Below are positions 17,535 to 25,831 of a DNA stretch of 64,000 nt, piece by piece. Positions within the stretch are counted from its first letter, which is position 1; the number at the start of each line of letters is the position of its first letter. The position numbers and the translations under genes are program-made. The notes beneath the pieces were generated by a model. That model was not told the origin of the DNA. It ran no database searches and saw only the letters and a program-made list of their open reading frames with translations. Origin of the DNA: Vibrio splendidus (GTDB taxonomy: Bacteria; Pseudomonadota; Gammaproteobacteria; Enterobacterales; Vibrionaceae); NCBI RefSeq assembly GCF_003345295.1, contig NZ_CP031055.1:2728001-2792000 (forward strand), written 5' to 3'.

Positions 17535-18485
17535 ATGATCAAACTTGGCATCGTAATGGATCCAATTTCATCCATTAACATCAAAAAAGACTCTAGCTTT
17601 GCCATGATGCTTGAAGCTCAGCGTCGTGGTTACGAAATCCATTACATGGAAATGGATGATCTACATTTAGATCAAGGCGTAGCCATTGCTGACACTAAGG
17701 TTGTTGAACTAAAAGAAGATCCAAACGGCTGGTACGAATTCAAATCAGAACAGACTATCGCTCTCTCTGATTTAGATGCGGTACTGATGCGTAAAGATCC
17801 TCCGTTTGATACAGAATACATCTACGCAACTTACATTCTTGAGCGTGCTGAAGAGAACGGCGCACTGATCGTAAACAAGCCACAAAGCTTACGTGACTGT
17901 AACGAGAAGCTATTCACGGCTTGGTTCCCTGAACTGACACCAACCACCATCGTGACTCGTAAAGCTGAAAAAATTAAAGCGTTCCGAGAAGAACACGGTG
18001 ACGTGATTCTAAAACCACTTGATGGTATGGGCGGCGCGTCTATCTTCCGAGTGAAAGAGGGAGATCCAAACGTATCAGTGATCATTGAAACACTGACTAA
18101 CCACGGTCAGAACTACGCAATGGCGCAAACTTTTGTTCCAGACATCAGCAATGGTGATAAGCGTATTCTTGTGGTTGATGGTGAACCTATGCCTTACTGT
18201 CTAGCTCGTATTCCTGCAAAAGGGGAAACTAGAGGTAACCTTGCTGCTGGCGGTACAGGTGAAGCTCGTCCGCTAAGTGAAACAGACTGGGCTATCGCAA
18301 GAGCAGTTGCTCCTGCACTGAAAGAGAAAGGCTTAATCTTTGTTGGGCTTGATGTTATCGGCGACAAGCTGACTGAAATTAACGTCACTAGCCCTACTTG
18401 TATCCGTGAAATTGAAGCCGCTTTTGATATTTCAGTTACAGGTAAATTAATGGATGCAATTGAGCGTCGCGTTAACGCTAAATAG
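17535..18485 (+). CDS. gshB: Glutathione synthetase
   Basis: ATP-grasp ligase that adds glycine to gamma-glutamylcysteine, completing glutathione synthesis. The 316 residues equal the E. coli length. Motifs: the N-terminal GIVMDPISSINIKKDSSFAM, the metal/ATP segment ILKPLDGMGGASIFRV, the grasp loop IPAKGETRGNLAAGGTGEAR, and the C-terminal INVTSPTCIREIE that binds Mg-ATP. GGAGAAAAAA precedes the ATG. Co-transcribed with rsmE; a strong hairpin follows. Confidence 0.98.
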   Translation: MIKLGIVMDPISSINIKKDSSFAMMLEAQRRGYEIHYMEMDDLHLDQGVAIADTKVVELKEDPNGWYEFKSEQTIALSDLDAVLMRKDPPFDTEYIYATYILERAEENGALIVNKPQSLRDCNEKLFTAWFPELTPTTIVTRKAEKIKAFREEHGDVILKPLDGMGGASIFRVKEGDPNVSVIIETLTNHGQNYAMAQTFVPDISNGDKRILVVDGEPMPYCLARIPAKGETRGNLAAGGTGEARPLSETDWAIARAVAPALKEKGLIFVGLDVIGDKLTEINVTSPTCIREIEAAFDISVTGKLMDAIERRVNAK

Positions 18486-18545
18486 CCTAAACTAAAGAAA
18501 GTCTTAGCTATTCGAAAACACAAAAATATCTAGGCAAAGAACAAT

Positions 18546-18569
18546 GAGCGGCTTTACGCCGCTCTTTTT
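18546..18569 (+). terminator. Terminator after gshB
   Basis: The stem GAGCGGC / GCCGCTC has a five-base loop and is followed by five T. Confidence 0.9.
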
Positions 18570-18601
18570 CCTTTACTGGGAACACACTGGCAGGAGGCTC
18601 T

Positions 18602-19165
18602 ATGAATTTAACGAACCACTTTCTGGTTGCTATGCCCGGAATGAAAGATCCATACTTTCAAAATTCGGTGATTTACCTTTGTGAGCACAATGACGAAGGC
18701 GCGATGGGTTTGATGATCAACGCCCCTATCGATGTCACTGTCGGTAGCATGCTTAAGCAAGTTGAGGTTGATTCTGACCAGCCAAAATCCAACCAAGCAA
18801 GTCTTGATAAGCCTGTATTGAATGGTGGGCCAGTCGCAGAAGACCGTGGATTTATTTTGCACAAACCTAAAGGCAGCTATCAATCCAGTATCAGCATGAC
18901 GGATCAAATATCGGTGACAACCTCAAAAGATATCTTGATGGTATTAGGTACAGAAGATGAACCGATGAATTATCTAGTCGCTCTTGGTTATGCAGGATGG
19001 GAACCTGGGCAACTGGAAATCGAACTGACCGAGAACTCATGGTTAACCGTAGAAGCAGATCCAAAGGTCATCTTCGATACGCCAATTTCAGACCGCTGGA
19101 AAGTCGCCGTGCAGATGTTAGGCATTAATGCGGCTCAGCTTTCAGCAGACGCTGGTCACGCCTAA
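18602..19165 (+). CDS. yqgE: YqgE/AlgH family protein
   Basis: A 187-residue cytoplasmic protein of the UPF0301 (YqgE/AlgH) family. AlgH was named for an effect on alginate regulation in Pseudomonas; the molecular function is unresolved. Family signatures are the start MNLTNHFLVAMPGMKDPYF, the YLCEHNDEGAMGLMINAP strand, NGGPVAEDRGFILH and the LGYAGWEPGQLE segment. CAGGAGGC a few bases before the ATG is a strong ribosome site. It precedes ruvX by 55 bp, a pairing kept across gamma-proteobacteria. Confidence 0.94.
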   Translation: MNLTNHFLVAMPGMKDPYFQNSVIYLCEHNDEGAMGLMINAPIDVTVGSMLKQVEVDSDQPKSNQASLDKPVLNGGPVAEDRGFILHKPKGSYQSSISMTDQISVTTSKDILMVLGTEDEPMNYLVALGYAGWEPGQLEIELTENSWLTVEADPKVIFDTPISDRWKVAVQMLGINAAQLSADAGHA

Positions 19166-19220
19166 CTCAGACTCAGACTCAGTATATAAACTCTCAAACA
19201 CAGATTAATTTGGAAACCCC

Positions 19221-19643
19221 ATGTCACGAACAATTATGGCATTTGACTACGGTACAAAAAGTATCGGCAGTGCGATAGGACAAGAAATCACAGGTACAGC
19301 CAGCCCTTTAAAAGCCTTTAAGGCGAAAGATGGCATCCCGAACTGGGATGATATTGAAAAGCAAATCAAAGAATGGCTACCAAACCTTATCGTTGTAGGC
19401 TTGCCTACAGACCTTCATGGTAAAGATTTAGCAGCTATTACCCCTAGAGCAAAAAAGTTCGCCAATCGCCTCAAAGGTCGCTTTGGTGTGGATGTTGAGC
19501 TACACGATGAAAGGCTCTCAACAACAGAAGCAAGAGCGGATCTATTTGAAATGGGTGGCTACAAAGCGCTAAGTAAAGGCAATGTCGATAACCAATCTGC
19601 CGTTGTTATTTTAGAAAGTTGGTTTGAAGCACAATATTCTTAG
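19221..19643 (+). CDS. ruvX: Putative pre-16S rRNA nuclease / Holliday junction resolvase-like YqgF
   Basis: An RNase H-like protein of 140 residues. E. coli YqgF is essential and implicated in 16S 5'-end maturation; RuvX is an older annotation as a resolvase homologue. Motifs: AFDYGTKSIGSAIGQ with the first catalytic Asp, VVGLPTDLHG in the middle, HDERLSTTEA carrying the conserved acid, and the late DNQSAVVILESW. The start is the ATG after GGAAACCCC. Likely co-transcribed with yqgE. Confidence 0.95.
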   Translation: MSRTIMAFDYGTKSIGSAIGQEITGTASPLKAFKAKDGIPNWDDIEKQIKEWLPNLIVVGLPTDLHGKDLAAITPRAKKFANRLKGRFGVDVELHDERLSTTEARADLFEMGGYKALSKGNVDNQSAVVILESWFEAQYS

Positions 19644-19740
19644 AAAAATTAAGTAAGTAAAGTTTGAGCTAACTTATGATCCCACACGAATATCACGCCG
19701 TAGTGCCAGAGCAATTCATAATAAGGACGTGGGAGTTCAT

Positions 19741-19911
19741 ATGAAAATTATTCTAGCAATCTTCGCAGCTCTAACAATATCAGCATGCAGTTCAACTGGA
19801 TCTAGCAATGCTGGTTATATGAATGATGGTAAAACTAATTCCAGCTTTACTAGCGGAAATAGATATTACGATGACAGTCGTCGACAACACGGTACGTTAA
19901 ATGAAAATTGA
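19741..19911 (+). CDS. Small predicted lipoprotein
   Basis: A 56-residue protein from the ATG at 19741, which has GGAG 5 bases upstream; an ATG at 19729 would overlap that site. The N-terminus MKIILAIFAALTISAC is a lipoprotein signal with the lipidated Cys in ISAC. The mature part is short, rich in Ser, Asn, Gly and Tyr, and probably disordered. I recognise no domain. It has its own terminator and seems to be monocistronic. Similar tiny lipoproteins are common in Vibrio, and the function is unknown. Confidence 0.75.
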   Translation: MKIILAIFAALTISACSSTGSSNAGYMNDGKTNSSFTSGNRYYDDSRRQHGTLNEN

Positions 19912-19925
19912 TTTAGCTCTTTGTA

Positions 19926-19960
19926 AACGCCTGAGTCTCTTAACTCGGGCGTTTTTCTTT
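19926..19960 (+). terminator. Terminator after the small lipoprotein gene
   Basis: An 11-bp stem (AACGCCTGAGT / ACTCGGGCGTT, one G-T pair) with a loop of about six bases is followed by TTTTCTTT. It lies between convergent genes and may also act on pilU. Confidence 0.88.
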
Positions 19961-19974
19961 AGGACCTACTCTAT

Positions 19975-21084
19975 CTAACCCATATCAATCTTCACGCCAG
20001 CCAAAGCACCAGTTCCGTAGTCATCATCACCGCGTCTGGTTTTTAGCATTAAGCGTAAGTCATTAGCAGAATCAGCACAGTGGAACGCATCCTCTTCACT
20101 AATCTTGCCTGCTACGACTAAGTCATACAAAGCTTGGTCAAAGGTCTGCATCCCAATCTCTTTTGATTTAGCCATTGTCGACTTGAGTTCATGTAGCTCA
20201 CCTTTACGAATCAAATCAGATACTCGTGGGCTGTTGAGTAGAATCTCAAACACACCATGACGACCGCTGCCATTCTTATCTCGGATTAATTGCTGAGCGA
20301 CCACACCACGTAGATTCATCGACAGATCAAACAAGAACTGCTCTTTCTGCTCTTTAGGCACCAAGTGGAGAATACGCTCTAACGCTTGGTTAGCGTTATT
20401 GGCGTGCAAGGTTGCCATACACAAATGACCCGTTTCAGCAAAGGTCATCGCGTATTCCATGGTTTCACGGCTCCGGATTTCGCCAATCAAGATCATATCT
20501 GGCGCTTGACGTAACGAGTTCTTAAGTGCAACTTCGTAACTCTCAGTGTCTAGCCCAACCTCACGTTGAGTCACGATACACTTTTTATGTTCGTGAACGA
20601 ATTCAATTGGGTCTTCAACCGTCAAAATATGCCCGGAACGATTAGTATTGCGATAACCTGTCATCGCAGCCATCGAGGTTGATTTACCGGAGCCCGTCGC
20701 CCCAACCACCAGCACAAGTCCACGCTTTGCAATTGACAGGTCTTGCAGTACATCAGGAAGCTTTAATTGCTCAAAGGTTGGGATGTTAGTCTCGATACGT
20801 CGAATGACCGCTCCTGGTAGCTCTCGCTGAAAAAACGCACTCACACGAAAACGACCAAAATCACGCACTATGGCAAAATTAGCCTCACGCGTTTGCTGAT
20901 ATTCATCACGTCGGTCTTGATCCATCATCGCGTCAAGCAACTGTGCGACCTGAGCCGAATTCAGCTTACCTCCTTGAGGGCGAAGTTCACCATCCACACG
21001 AAACAAGATCGGAGCATCGACAGTGATATAAAGATCCGAAGCCTTTTGAGAAAGCATCCCCTCAAGGATTTGATTCAATTCCAT
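19975..21084 (-). CDS. pilU: Type IV pilus accessory retraction ATPase PilU
   Basis: Hexameric AAA-type secretion ATPase that works with PilT to depolymerise type IV pili for twitching and DNA uptake. I begin at the ATG 21084 (MELNQILEGM, 369 residues) because AAGG is 8 bases upstream; a GTG at 21093 would coincide with that site. The N-terminal PAS-like domain includes SDLYITVDAP and ILFRVDGELRP. Then come Walker A GATGSGKST, the Asp box, Walker B-like MILIGEIRSRETM and the His box TGHLCMATLHANN. The C-terminal tail is longer than in PilT, as in PilU proteins. The start lies 14 bp after the pilT stop, so the two form an operon. Confidence 0.96.
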   Translation of the reverse strand: MELNQILEGMLSQKASDLYITVDAPILFRVDGELRPQGGKLNSAQVAQLLDAMMDQDRRDEYQQTREANFAIVRDFGRFRVSAFFQRELPGAVIRRIETNIPTFEQLKLPDVLQDLSIAKRGLVLVVGATGSGKSTSMAAMTGYRNTNRSGHILTVEDPIEFVHEHKKCIVTQREVGLDTESYEVALKNSLRQAPDMILIGEIRSRETMEYAMTFAETGHLCMATLHANNANQALERILHLVPKEQKEQFLFDLSMNLRGVVAQQLIRDKNGSGRHGVFEILLNSPRVSDLIRKGELHELKSTMAKSKEIGMQTFDQALYDLVVAGKISEEDAFHCADSANDLRLMLKTRRGDDDYGTGALAGVKIDMG

Positions 21085-21098
21085 TTTGTTCACCTTGA

Positions 21099-22136
21099 TT
21101 AAAACATTGAGGTTTCAATTTCGATCTTTTTCTCGACCTCTTCTGAATCAACCAGGCCTTGAGCCATCAACTGCTTCGCATTTTGCTCCATGGTCTGCAT
21201 ACCATGTGCCGCGCCCGTTTGAATAATCGAATACATCTGCGCGACCTTATCTTCACGGATCAAGTTTCTGATCGCAGGTGTCGCCATCATGATTTCATGA
21301 CAAGCCACACGACCGCCACCGACACGCTTTAACAGCTTTTGGGCAATCACCGAACGTAACGATTCAGATAGCATTGAACGCACCATGTCTTTGTCGCTCC
21401 CCGGGAATACATCGATAATACGGTCTATGGTTTTTGCCGCAGAGCTCGTGTGCAAAGTACCAAAAACTAAGTGACCCGTTTCTGCTGCGGTTAGCGCTAA
21501 GCTAATCGTCTCTTGGTCACGAAGTTCACCCACAAGGATTACGTCGGGATCTTCACGTAACGCACTACGCAACGCCGCTTTGAAGCTGTGAGTGTCGCGG
21601 TGCACTTCTCGTTGATTGATTAGGCATTTGTTGTTGGTATGAACAAATTCGATCGGATCTTCAATCGTCAATATATGCTTATTATGGTTACGGTTAACAT
21701 AGTCCACCATCGCAGCCAAAGTTGTCGACTTACCTGAACCAGTGGGCCCAGTGACCAATACTAGACCTTTTTCGTAATTAGATATTCTTTCAAATATCTC
21801 AGGAGCCCCTAGCTGTTCAAGGGTGGGAATCTCTACTGGAATGGTACGAAACACAGCAGAGCAGCCACGAGATTGGTTAAAAGCATTAACACGGAAACGA
21901 CCAACGTTGGGTAATTCAAAAGAGAAGTCGACTTCCAGTTTTTCTTCAAATTCACCGCGTTGTGAATCACTCATGATCTCAAAAACCAAACGATGCACAT
22001 CAGCATGGCTCAAAGCTGGTATTCCAAGCTTCCTTACTTCACCATCTATACGTACCATTGGAGATACACCCGCAGAAAGATGTAGATCTGACGCGTTATG
22101 CTTTACACTAAAATCTAGTAACTCAGTGATATCCAT
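21099..22136 (-). CDS. pilT: Type IV pilus retraction ATPase PilT
   Basis: The main motor for type IV pilus retraction at the inner-membrane base of the machine. The 345 residues are typical. Features: N-terminal SDLHLSAGVSPMVRIDGEV, the Walker A loop GPTGSGKSTT, the Asp box TIEDPIEFVH, the Walker B-like VILVGELRDQETI, the His box TGHLVFGTLHTSS, and the retraction motif AIRNLIREDK near the C-terminus. Its start codon lies only 26 bp from the divergent yggS start, so its promoter must overlap or lie inside yggS. The same neighbourhood (pilT-pilU opposite yggS-proC) is widespread in gamma-proteobacteria. Confidence 0.97.
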   Translation of the reverse strand: MDITELLDFSVKHNASDLHLSAGVSPMVRIDGEVRKLGIPALSHADVHRLVFEIMSDSQRGEFEEKLEVDFSFELPNVGRFRVNAFNQSRGCSAVFRTIPVEIPTLEQLGAPEIFERISNYEKGLVLVTGPTGSGKSTTLAAMVDYVNRNHNKHILTIEDPIEFVHTNNKCLINQREVHRDTHSFKAALRSALREDPDVILVGELRDQETISLALTAAETGHLVFGTLHTSSAAKTIDRIIDVFPGSDKDMVRSMLSESLRSVIAQKLLKRVGGGRVACHEIMMATPAIRNLIREDKVAQMYSIIQTGAAHGMQTMEQNAKQLMAQGLVDSEEVEKKIEIETSMF

Positions 22137-22162
22137 TTATTTTCCTTTAAGTAAAGTCAGCT

Positions 22163-22867
22163 ATGAGTAGTATTCAACAAAATATCGAACAAATCACCTC
22201 ACAGATTCGTAGTGCTGAGCAAAAGTGCGGACGAGCTCCAGTCTCCGTGCAACTTTTAGCCGTCAGCAAAACTAAACCTATTGATGCGATTCTAGAAGCC
22301 GCACTCGGAGGCCAAGTTGCCTTTGGTGAAAACTATGTTCAAGAAGGTGTAGATAAAGTAAAACACTTTTCAGAACAACATTCTAACCTAAATTTAGAGT
22401 GGCATTTTATTGGTCCAATACAGTCCAATAAAACTCGTCCAATCGCAGAAAGCTTCCAGTGGGTGCATTCCGTTGATCGCGATAAGATTGCGCAAAGGCT
22501 GAATGATCAGCGACCAAGCGGGCTTTTACCTCTACAAGTTCTCATTCAGGTAAATACCAGCGGTGAAGATTCGAAGTCAGGAACGTCAGAAGAGACAGTT
22601 TTTGCACTCGCAGAGTTGATTTCGTCGCTCCCTAACCTCACGTTAAGAGGATTGATGTCGATTCCTGCAAACGTATCTGACTATCAATCACAGCTTAATG
22701 CATTTTCTCAACTGGCAGAGCTTCAACAAAAGCTAGCCGCGAAATATCCAAACATCGATACCCTTTCGATGGGTATGAGTGGTGATATGGATGCAGCAGT
22801 TGAGGCTGGTAGCACCATGGTTCGTATTGGAACGGCTATTTTCGGTGCTCGTGATTACGCAAAATAG
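22163..22867 (+). CDS. yggS: YggS-family pyridoxal phosphate homeostasis protein
   Basis: A PLP-binding alanine-racemase-like TIM barrel without known enzyme activity. Family members regulate PLP and amino/keto acid pools (PROSC/PLPBP in humans). It has 234 residues. The PLP lysine is Lys36 in LLAVSKTKP; other signatures are FGENYVQEG, WHFIGPIQSNK, QVNTSGEDSKSG and the C-terminal LSMGMSGDMDAAVEAGSTMVR, which binds the cofactor phosphate. It is the first gene of a forward run continuing with proC. Confidence 0.96.
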   Translation: MSSIQQNIEQITSQIRSAEQKCGRAPVSVQLLAVSKTKPIDAILEAALGGQVAFGENYVQEGVDKVKHFSEQHSNLNLEWHFIGPIQSNKTRPIAESFQWVHSVDRDKIAQRLNDQRPSGLLPLQVLIQVNTSGEDSKSGTSEETVFALAELISSLPNLTLRGLMSIPANVSDYQSQLNAFSQLAELQQKLAAKYPNIDTLSMGMSGDMDAAVEAGSTMVRIGTAIFGARDYAK

Positions 22868-22951
22868 CAAATAGTCAGCGACCAAAAGTCGACGATAAGT
22901 ATTGATACCGCTTCGCTTTAACCGCGCAGCGACACGCTCAGGATTTTATAT

Positions 22952-23770
22952 ATGGAACATAAGAACATCGCCTTTATTGGGGCGGGAAATATGGTTCGCT
23001 CGATTGTAGCGGGCTTAGTGGCGAGTGGTTACCCAGCGCAAAAGATTACTGCAACAGCGCCTTCAGACACCAGAAGGCTGCCGTTAGAGCAAGAGTACGG
23101 CATCAATACCACCTGCGATAATATTGCCGCAGCAGAACAAGCAGACGTTGTTGTGTTATCCGTGAAGCCACAAATGATGGCTGATGTATGTAAACCCTTA
23201 CAAGATATCGACTTTAGCAACAAACTGGTTATCTCAATTGCAGCCGGTATTAATGCGAATCGACTCAATGAGATGTTAAACTGCCAACTGAACCTTGTGC
23301 GTGTTATGCCAAACACGCCATCACTGCTTGGTAAAGGGATGAGTGGCCTTTATGCTGACTCAACGGTTAGTCAGGGCGATAAAGAGTTCGCTTCTCAGCT
23401 AATGCAAGCCGTAGGTGAGGTAAGCTGGGTTGAACAAGAGTCTGGTATCAACAACATCATTGCAGCTGCAGGGAGTGCTCCGGCTTACTTCTTCCTGTTT
23501 ATGGAAGCGATGCAAGCTGAAGCAATTAACCAAGGTTTTGACCAAGAAACCGCTCGTAAATTAGTGCAGCAATCTGCATTAGGCGCGGCAGAGATGGTGG
23601 TAGCGAATCCAAATACTGAATTATCAACACTGCGTGAGCAAGTGACTTCAAAAGGCGGAACGACCGCAGAAGCATTGCGCACGTTTAACGACCATCAACT
23701 ATCAGACATCGTAGCGAAAGCCATGCAAGCGGCGGTTGCTCGAGCTGAAGAGATGGAAAAACTGTTTTAA
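22952..23770 (+). CDS. proC: Pyrroline-5-carboxylate reductase
   Basis: Reduces pyrroline-5-carboxylate to proline with NAD(P)H, the last step of proline synthesis. It has 272 residues. The N-terminal Rossmann loop is FIGAGNMVRSIVAGL, the middle has VRVMPNTPSLLGKGMSGLY, and the C-terminal oligomerisation/substrate domain carries the signature around LREQVTSKGGTTAEALRTF. The residue after GAGNM is Val rather than the common Ala, a mild variant. It follows yggS by 84 bp and precedes yggT, a conserved cluster linked to PLP and amino-acid metabolism. Confidence 0.97.
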   Translation: MEHKNIAFIGAGNMVRSIVAGLVASGYPAQKITATAPSDTRRLPLEQEYGINTTCDNIAAAEQADVVVLSVKPQMMADVCKPLQDIDFSNKLVISIAAGINANRLNEMLNCQLNLVRVMPNTPSLLGKGMSGLYADSTVSQGDKEFASQLMQAVGEVSWVEQESGINNIIAAAGSAPAYFFLFMEAMQAEAINQGFDQETARKLVQQSALGAAEMVVANPNTELSTLREQVTSKGGTTAEALRTFNDHQLSDIVAKAMQAAVARAEEMEKLF

Positions 23771-23845
23771 TACTCGTTACAGTACAAAAGCATTGTGCCG
23801 TTCGGGTTATACCTAGCGGCAAGTAAATCCGAAAAAGGAAACAAT

Positions 23846-24403
23846 ATGAATTCGATGAGCTTTCTGATCTCGACCGTTTTTGATCTTTACATCATGGTTG
23901 TGATCTTGCGTATCTGGCTACAAGCATCACGTGCAGATTTCTACAACCCATTCTCACAATTTATCGTAAAAGCGACACAACCGGTTGTTGCCCCGCTACG
24001 CCGAGTGATTCCATCAATAGGAAGCCTTGACCTTGCGACTGTTGTCTTCGCTTATGTGCTGTGTGTACTTAAGTTCGTCGCTCTAAACTTGATTATCTCT
24101 GGCGGTGCGGCTGTATTTGATATCAGCTTCCTGATCTTTGGCGCACTATCTCTGCTCAAAGCGGCTGGTGGGTTAATTTTCTGGGTTCTGCTAATCCGTG
24201 CAATCCTGAGCTGGGTTAGCCAAGGCCGTAGCCCAATCGAATACGTATTCCATCAGTTAACAGAACCAATGTTAACGCCAATTCGCCGTATCCTTCCTGA
24301 TATGGGTGGCTTCGACCTAAGCGTGCTGGTTCTGTTCATTGTTCTGCAATTTGCGAACTTCTTAATGGGCGACATGATCGGTCCTATTTGGTATCAGCTA
24401 TAG
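23846..24403 (+). CDS. yggT: YggT-family membrane protein
   Basis: A 185-residue inner-membrane protein with two YGGT repeats, each a pair of hydrophobic helices: roughly residues 1-80 (LISTVFDLYIMVVILRIWLQ and the following helix) and 95-180 (LIFWVLLIRAILSWVSQG and the next). Each repeat has the NPF or SPI/EYVFHQLTEP-type stretch followed by PIRRILP or PLRRVIP. The function is not firmly known; a role in osmotic tolerance or cell-envelope organisation has been proposed for relatives. The ATG at 23846 follows AAAAAGGAA, so the longer reading from 23795 is unlikely. Confidence 0.92.
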   Translation: MNSMSFLISTVFDLYIMVVILRIWLQASRADFYNPFSQFIVKATQPVVAPLRRVIPSIGSLDLATVVFAYVLCVLKFVALNLIISGGAAVFDISFLIFGALSLLKAAGGLIFWVLLIRAILSWVSQGRSPIEYVFHQLTEPMLTPIRRILPDMGGFDLSVLVLFIVLQFANFLMGDMIGPIWYQL

Positions 24404-24432
24404 TTCAAGTACGAACATCAGGTACTTTGACG

Positions 24433-24723
24433 ATGCCAAAAGCAGCTTGGGCCGAAGAAGACGATATTCTTCTTAGGCTCTATATCCAACCCAAGGCAAG
24501 CCGCGATAAAATCGTTGGCTTACACGGAGAGGAACTAAAAATTGCCATTACCGCACCACCGGTTGATGGCAAAGCAAATGCTCACTTAGCGAAATACCTT
24601 GCGAAACAATTTAAGGTCGCGAAAGGGCAAATTAAGATAGAAAAGGGAGAGCTCGGTCGGCATAAGCAAGTTCGAATATGCTCACCAAGTCAGATCCCAA
24701 CTGAAGTCAAAGCCATCCTATGA
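24433..24723 (+). CDS. yggU: YggU family protein (DUF167)
   Basis: A 96-residue basic cytoplasmic protein of the DUF167/UPF0235 family, unknown function. The sequence from LLRLYIQPKASRDKIVGLHG through ITAPPVDGKANAHL and IEKGELGRHKQVRI matches E. coli YggU almost throughout. I chose the ATG at 24433 because it gives the E. coli length (96); a GTG at 24388 overlapping the yggT end would add 15 residues. The coupling to yggT suggests co-translation. Confidence 0.92.
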   Translation: MPKAAWAEEDDILLRLYIQPKASRDKIVGLHGEELKIAITAPPVDGKANAHLAKYLAKQFKVAKGQIKIEKGELGRHKQVRICSPSQIPTEVKAIL

Positions 24724-24751
24724 TGGCTTTTTGCTATTTATTGGAGTCATT

Positions 24752-25183
24752 ATGCGTCTATGGATAACAGCACTACTCACAGCTCTGATTGCCCTACCAA
24801 GCTCGGCAGGACAGTTTAAAAGTATCAAGGATGTCGAGGTTCATTACTCGGCTTTCAATTCCACGTTTTTAACTGCGCAGGTCGCTAAGCAATATAAGCT
24901 GAAACGAAACGGATACTCTGCGATTCTAAACATCAGCGTGCTAGACAACGCTTCCCTAGGAAAACCTGCGACAACGGCTAAAATTACGGGAACAGCGAGA
25001 AACCTAGTAGGTAACACTCGTACGCTTAACTTCCGTGAAATAAAGGAAGGCGATGCGATTTATTACCTCGCTGAATTTCCTATCACTCACGAAGAAAACA
25101 TCACTTTTAATATCGATGTTAACGCAGGTTTGAAAGGCACAGGTCCACTGCGTTTCACACAAAAATTCTATATAGAAGAGTAG
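24752..25183 (+). CDS. Secreted DUF4426 domain protein
   Basis: A 143-residue predicted periplasmic protein. The start MRLWITALLTALIALPSSAG is a Sec signal peptide with cleavage near SSA/GQF, and the ATG at 24752 has TTGGAG upstream. The mature protein reads as a single beta-rich DUF4426 domain (VHYSAFNSTFLTAQVAKQYKL, then ISVLDN and RFTQKFYIEE at the end). Function unknown. It lies in the conserved run yggT-yggU-DUF4426-rdgB seen in many marine gamma-proteobacteria, probably one transcript. Confidence 0.88.
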   Translation: MRLWITALLTALIALPSSAGQFKSIKDVEVHYSAFNSTFLTAQVAKQYKLKRNGYSAILNISVLDNASLGKPATTAKITGTARNLVGNTRTLNFREIKEGDAIYYLAEFPITHEENITFNIDVNAGLKGTGPLRFTQKFYIEE

Positions 25184-25231
25184 CTTCAAAGCTCACATTT
25201 CTAGTCATTAACTTATTAGAGCCACATCCCC

Positions 25232-25831
25232 ATGAGTAAGATTGTTTTAGCAACAGGCAACCAAGGCAAAGTTCGCGAGATGGCAGATATTCTGTCTGAG
25301 TTTGGTTTCGACGTTGTCGCGCAAAATGAGTTTAATGTTTCAGAAGTCGCTGAAACGGGAACAACTTTCATTGAAAATGCCATCATCAAAGCTCGCCACG
25401 CTGCGAAAGAGACGGGGCTACCAGCCATCGCAGACGATTCTGGCTTAGAAGTTGATTACCTTAATGGTGCACCCGGTATCTACTCAGCGCGTTACTCAGG
25501 TGAAGGGGCGACTGATAAACAGAACATCAAAAAGCTGTTAGATGCTATGCAAGGTGTCGACGTTGAAAAACGCACAGCTCGTTTTCACTGTGTATTGGTG
25601 CTAATGCGTCACGAAAACGATCCGACTCCATTAGTATGTCACGGTAAATGGGAAGGTCGTATTCTGACTGAAGAACACGGTGAGAATGGCTTTGGCTACG
25701 ATCCTGTATTCTTTGTACCAGAAGATAACTGCGCCTCAGCCGAGCTTGAATCGTCGCGTAAGAAGCAACTGTCACACCGTGGTAAAGCCCTCGCGTCATT
25801 ATTCAAGACTCTCAAGGAGCAAGCTCTGTAA
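25232..25831 (+). CDS. rdgB: XTP/dITP diphosphatase RdgB (HAM1 family)
   Basis: House-cleaning nucleotidase that hydrolyses dITP, XTP and ITP to monophosphates, keeping deaminated purines out of DNA. It has 199 residues. The N-terminal IVLATGNQGKVREM is the nucleotide loop; the catalytic acid region includes FIENAIIKARHAA and ADDSGLEVDYLNGAPGIYSAR, and FGYDPVF lies near the C-terminus. Its TAA stop shares the A at 25831 with the hemW ATG, so the two are translationally coupled. Confidence 0.97.
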   Translation: MSKIVLATGNQGKVREMADILSEFGFDVVAQNEFNVSEVAETGTTFIENAIIKARHAAKETGLPAIADDSGLEVDYLNGAPGIYSARYSGEGATDKQNIKKLLDAMQGVDVEKRTARFHCVLVLMRHENDPTPLVCHGKWEGRILTEEHGENGFGYDPVFFVPEDNCASAELESSRKKQLSHRGKALASLFKTLKEQAL

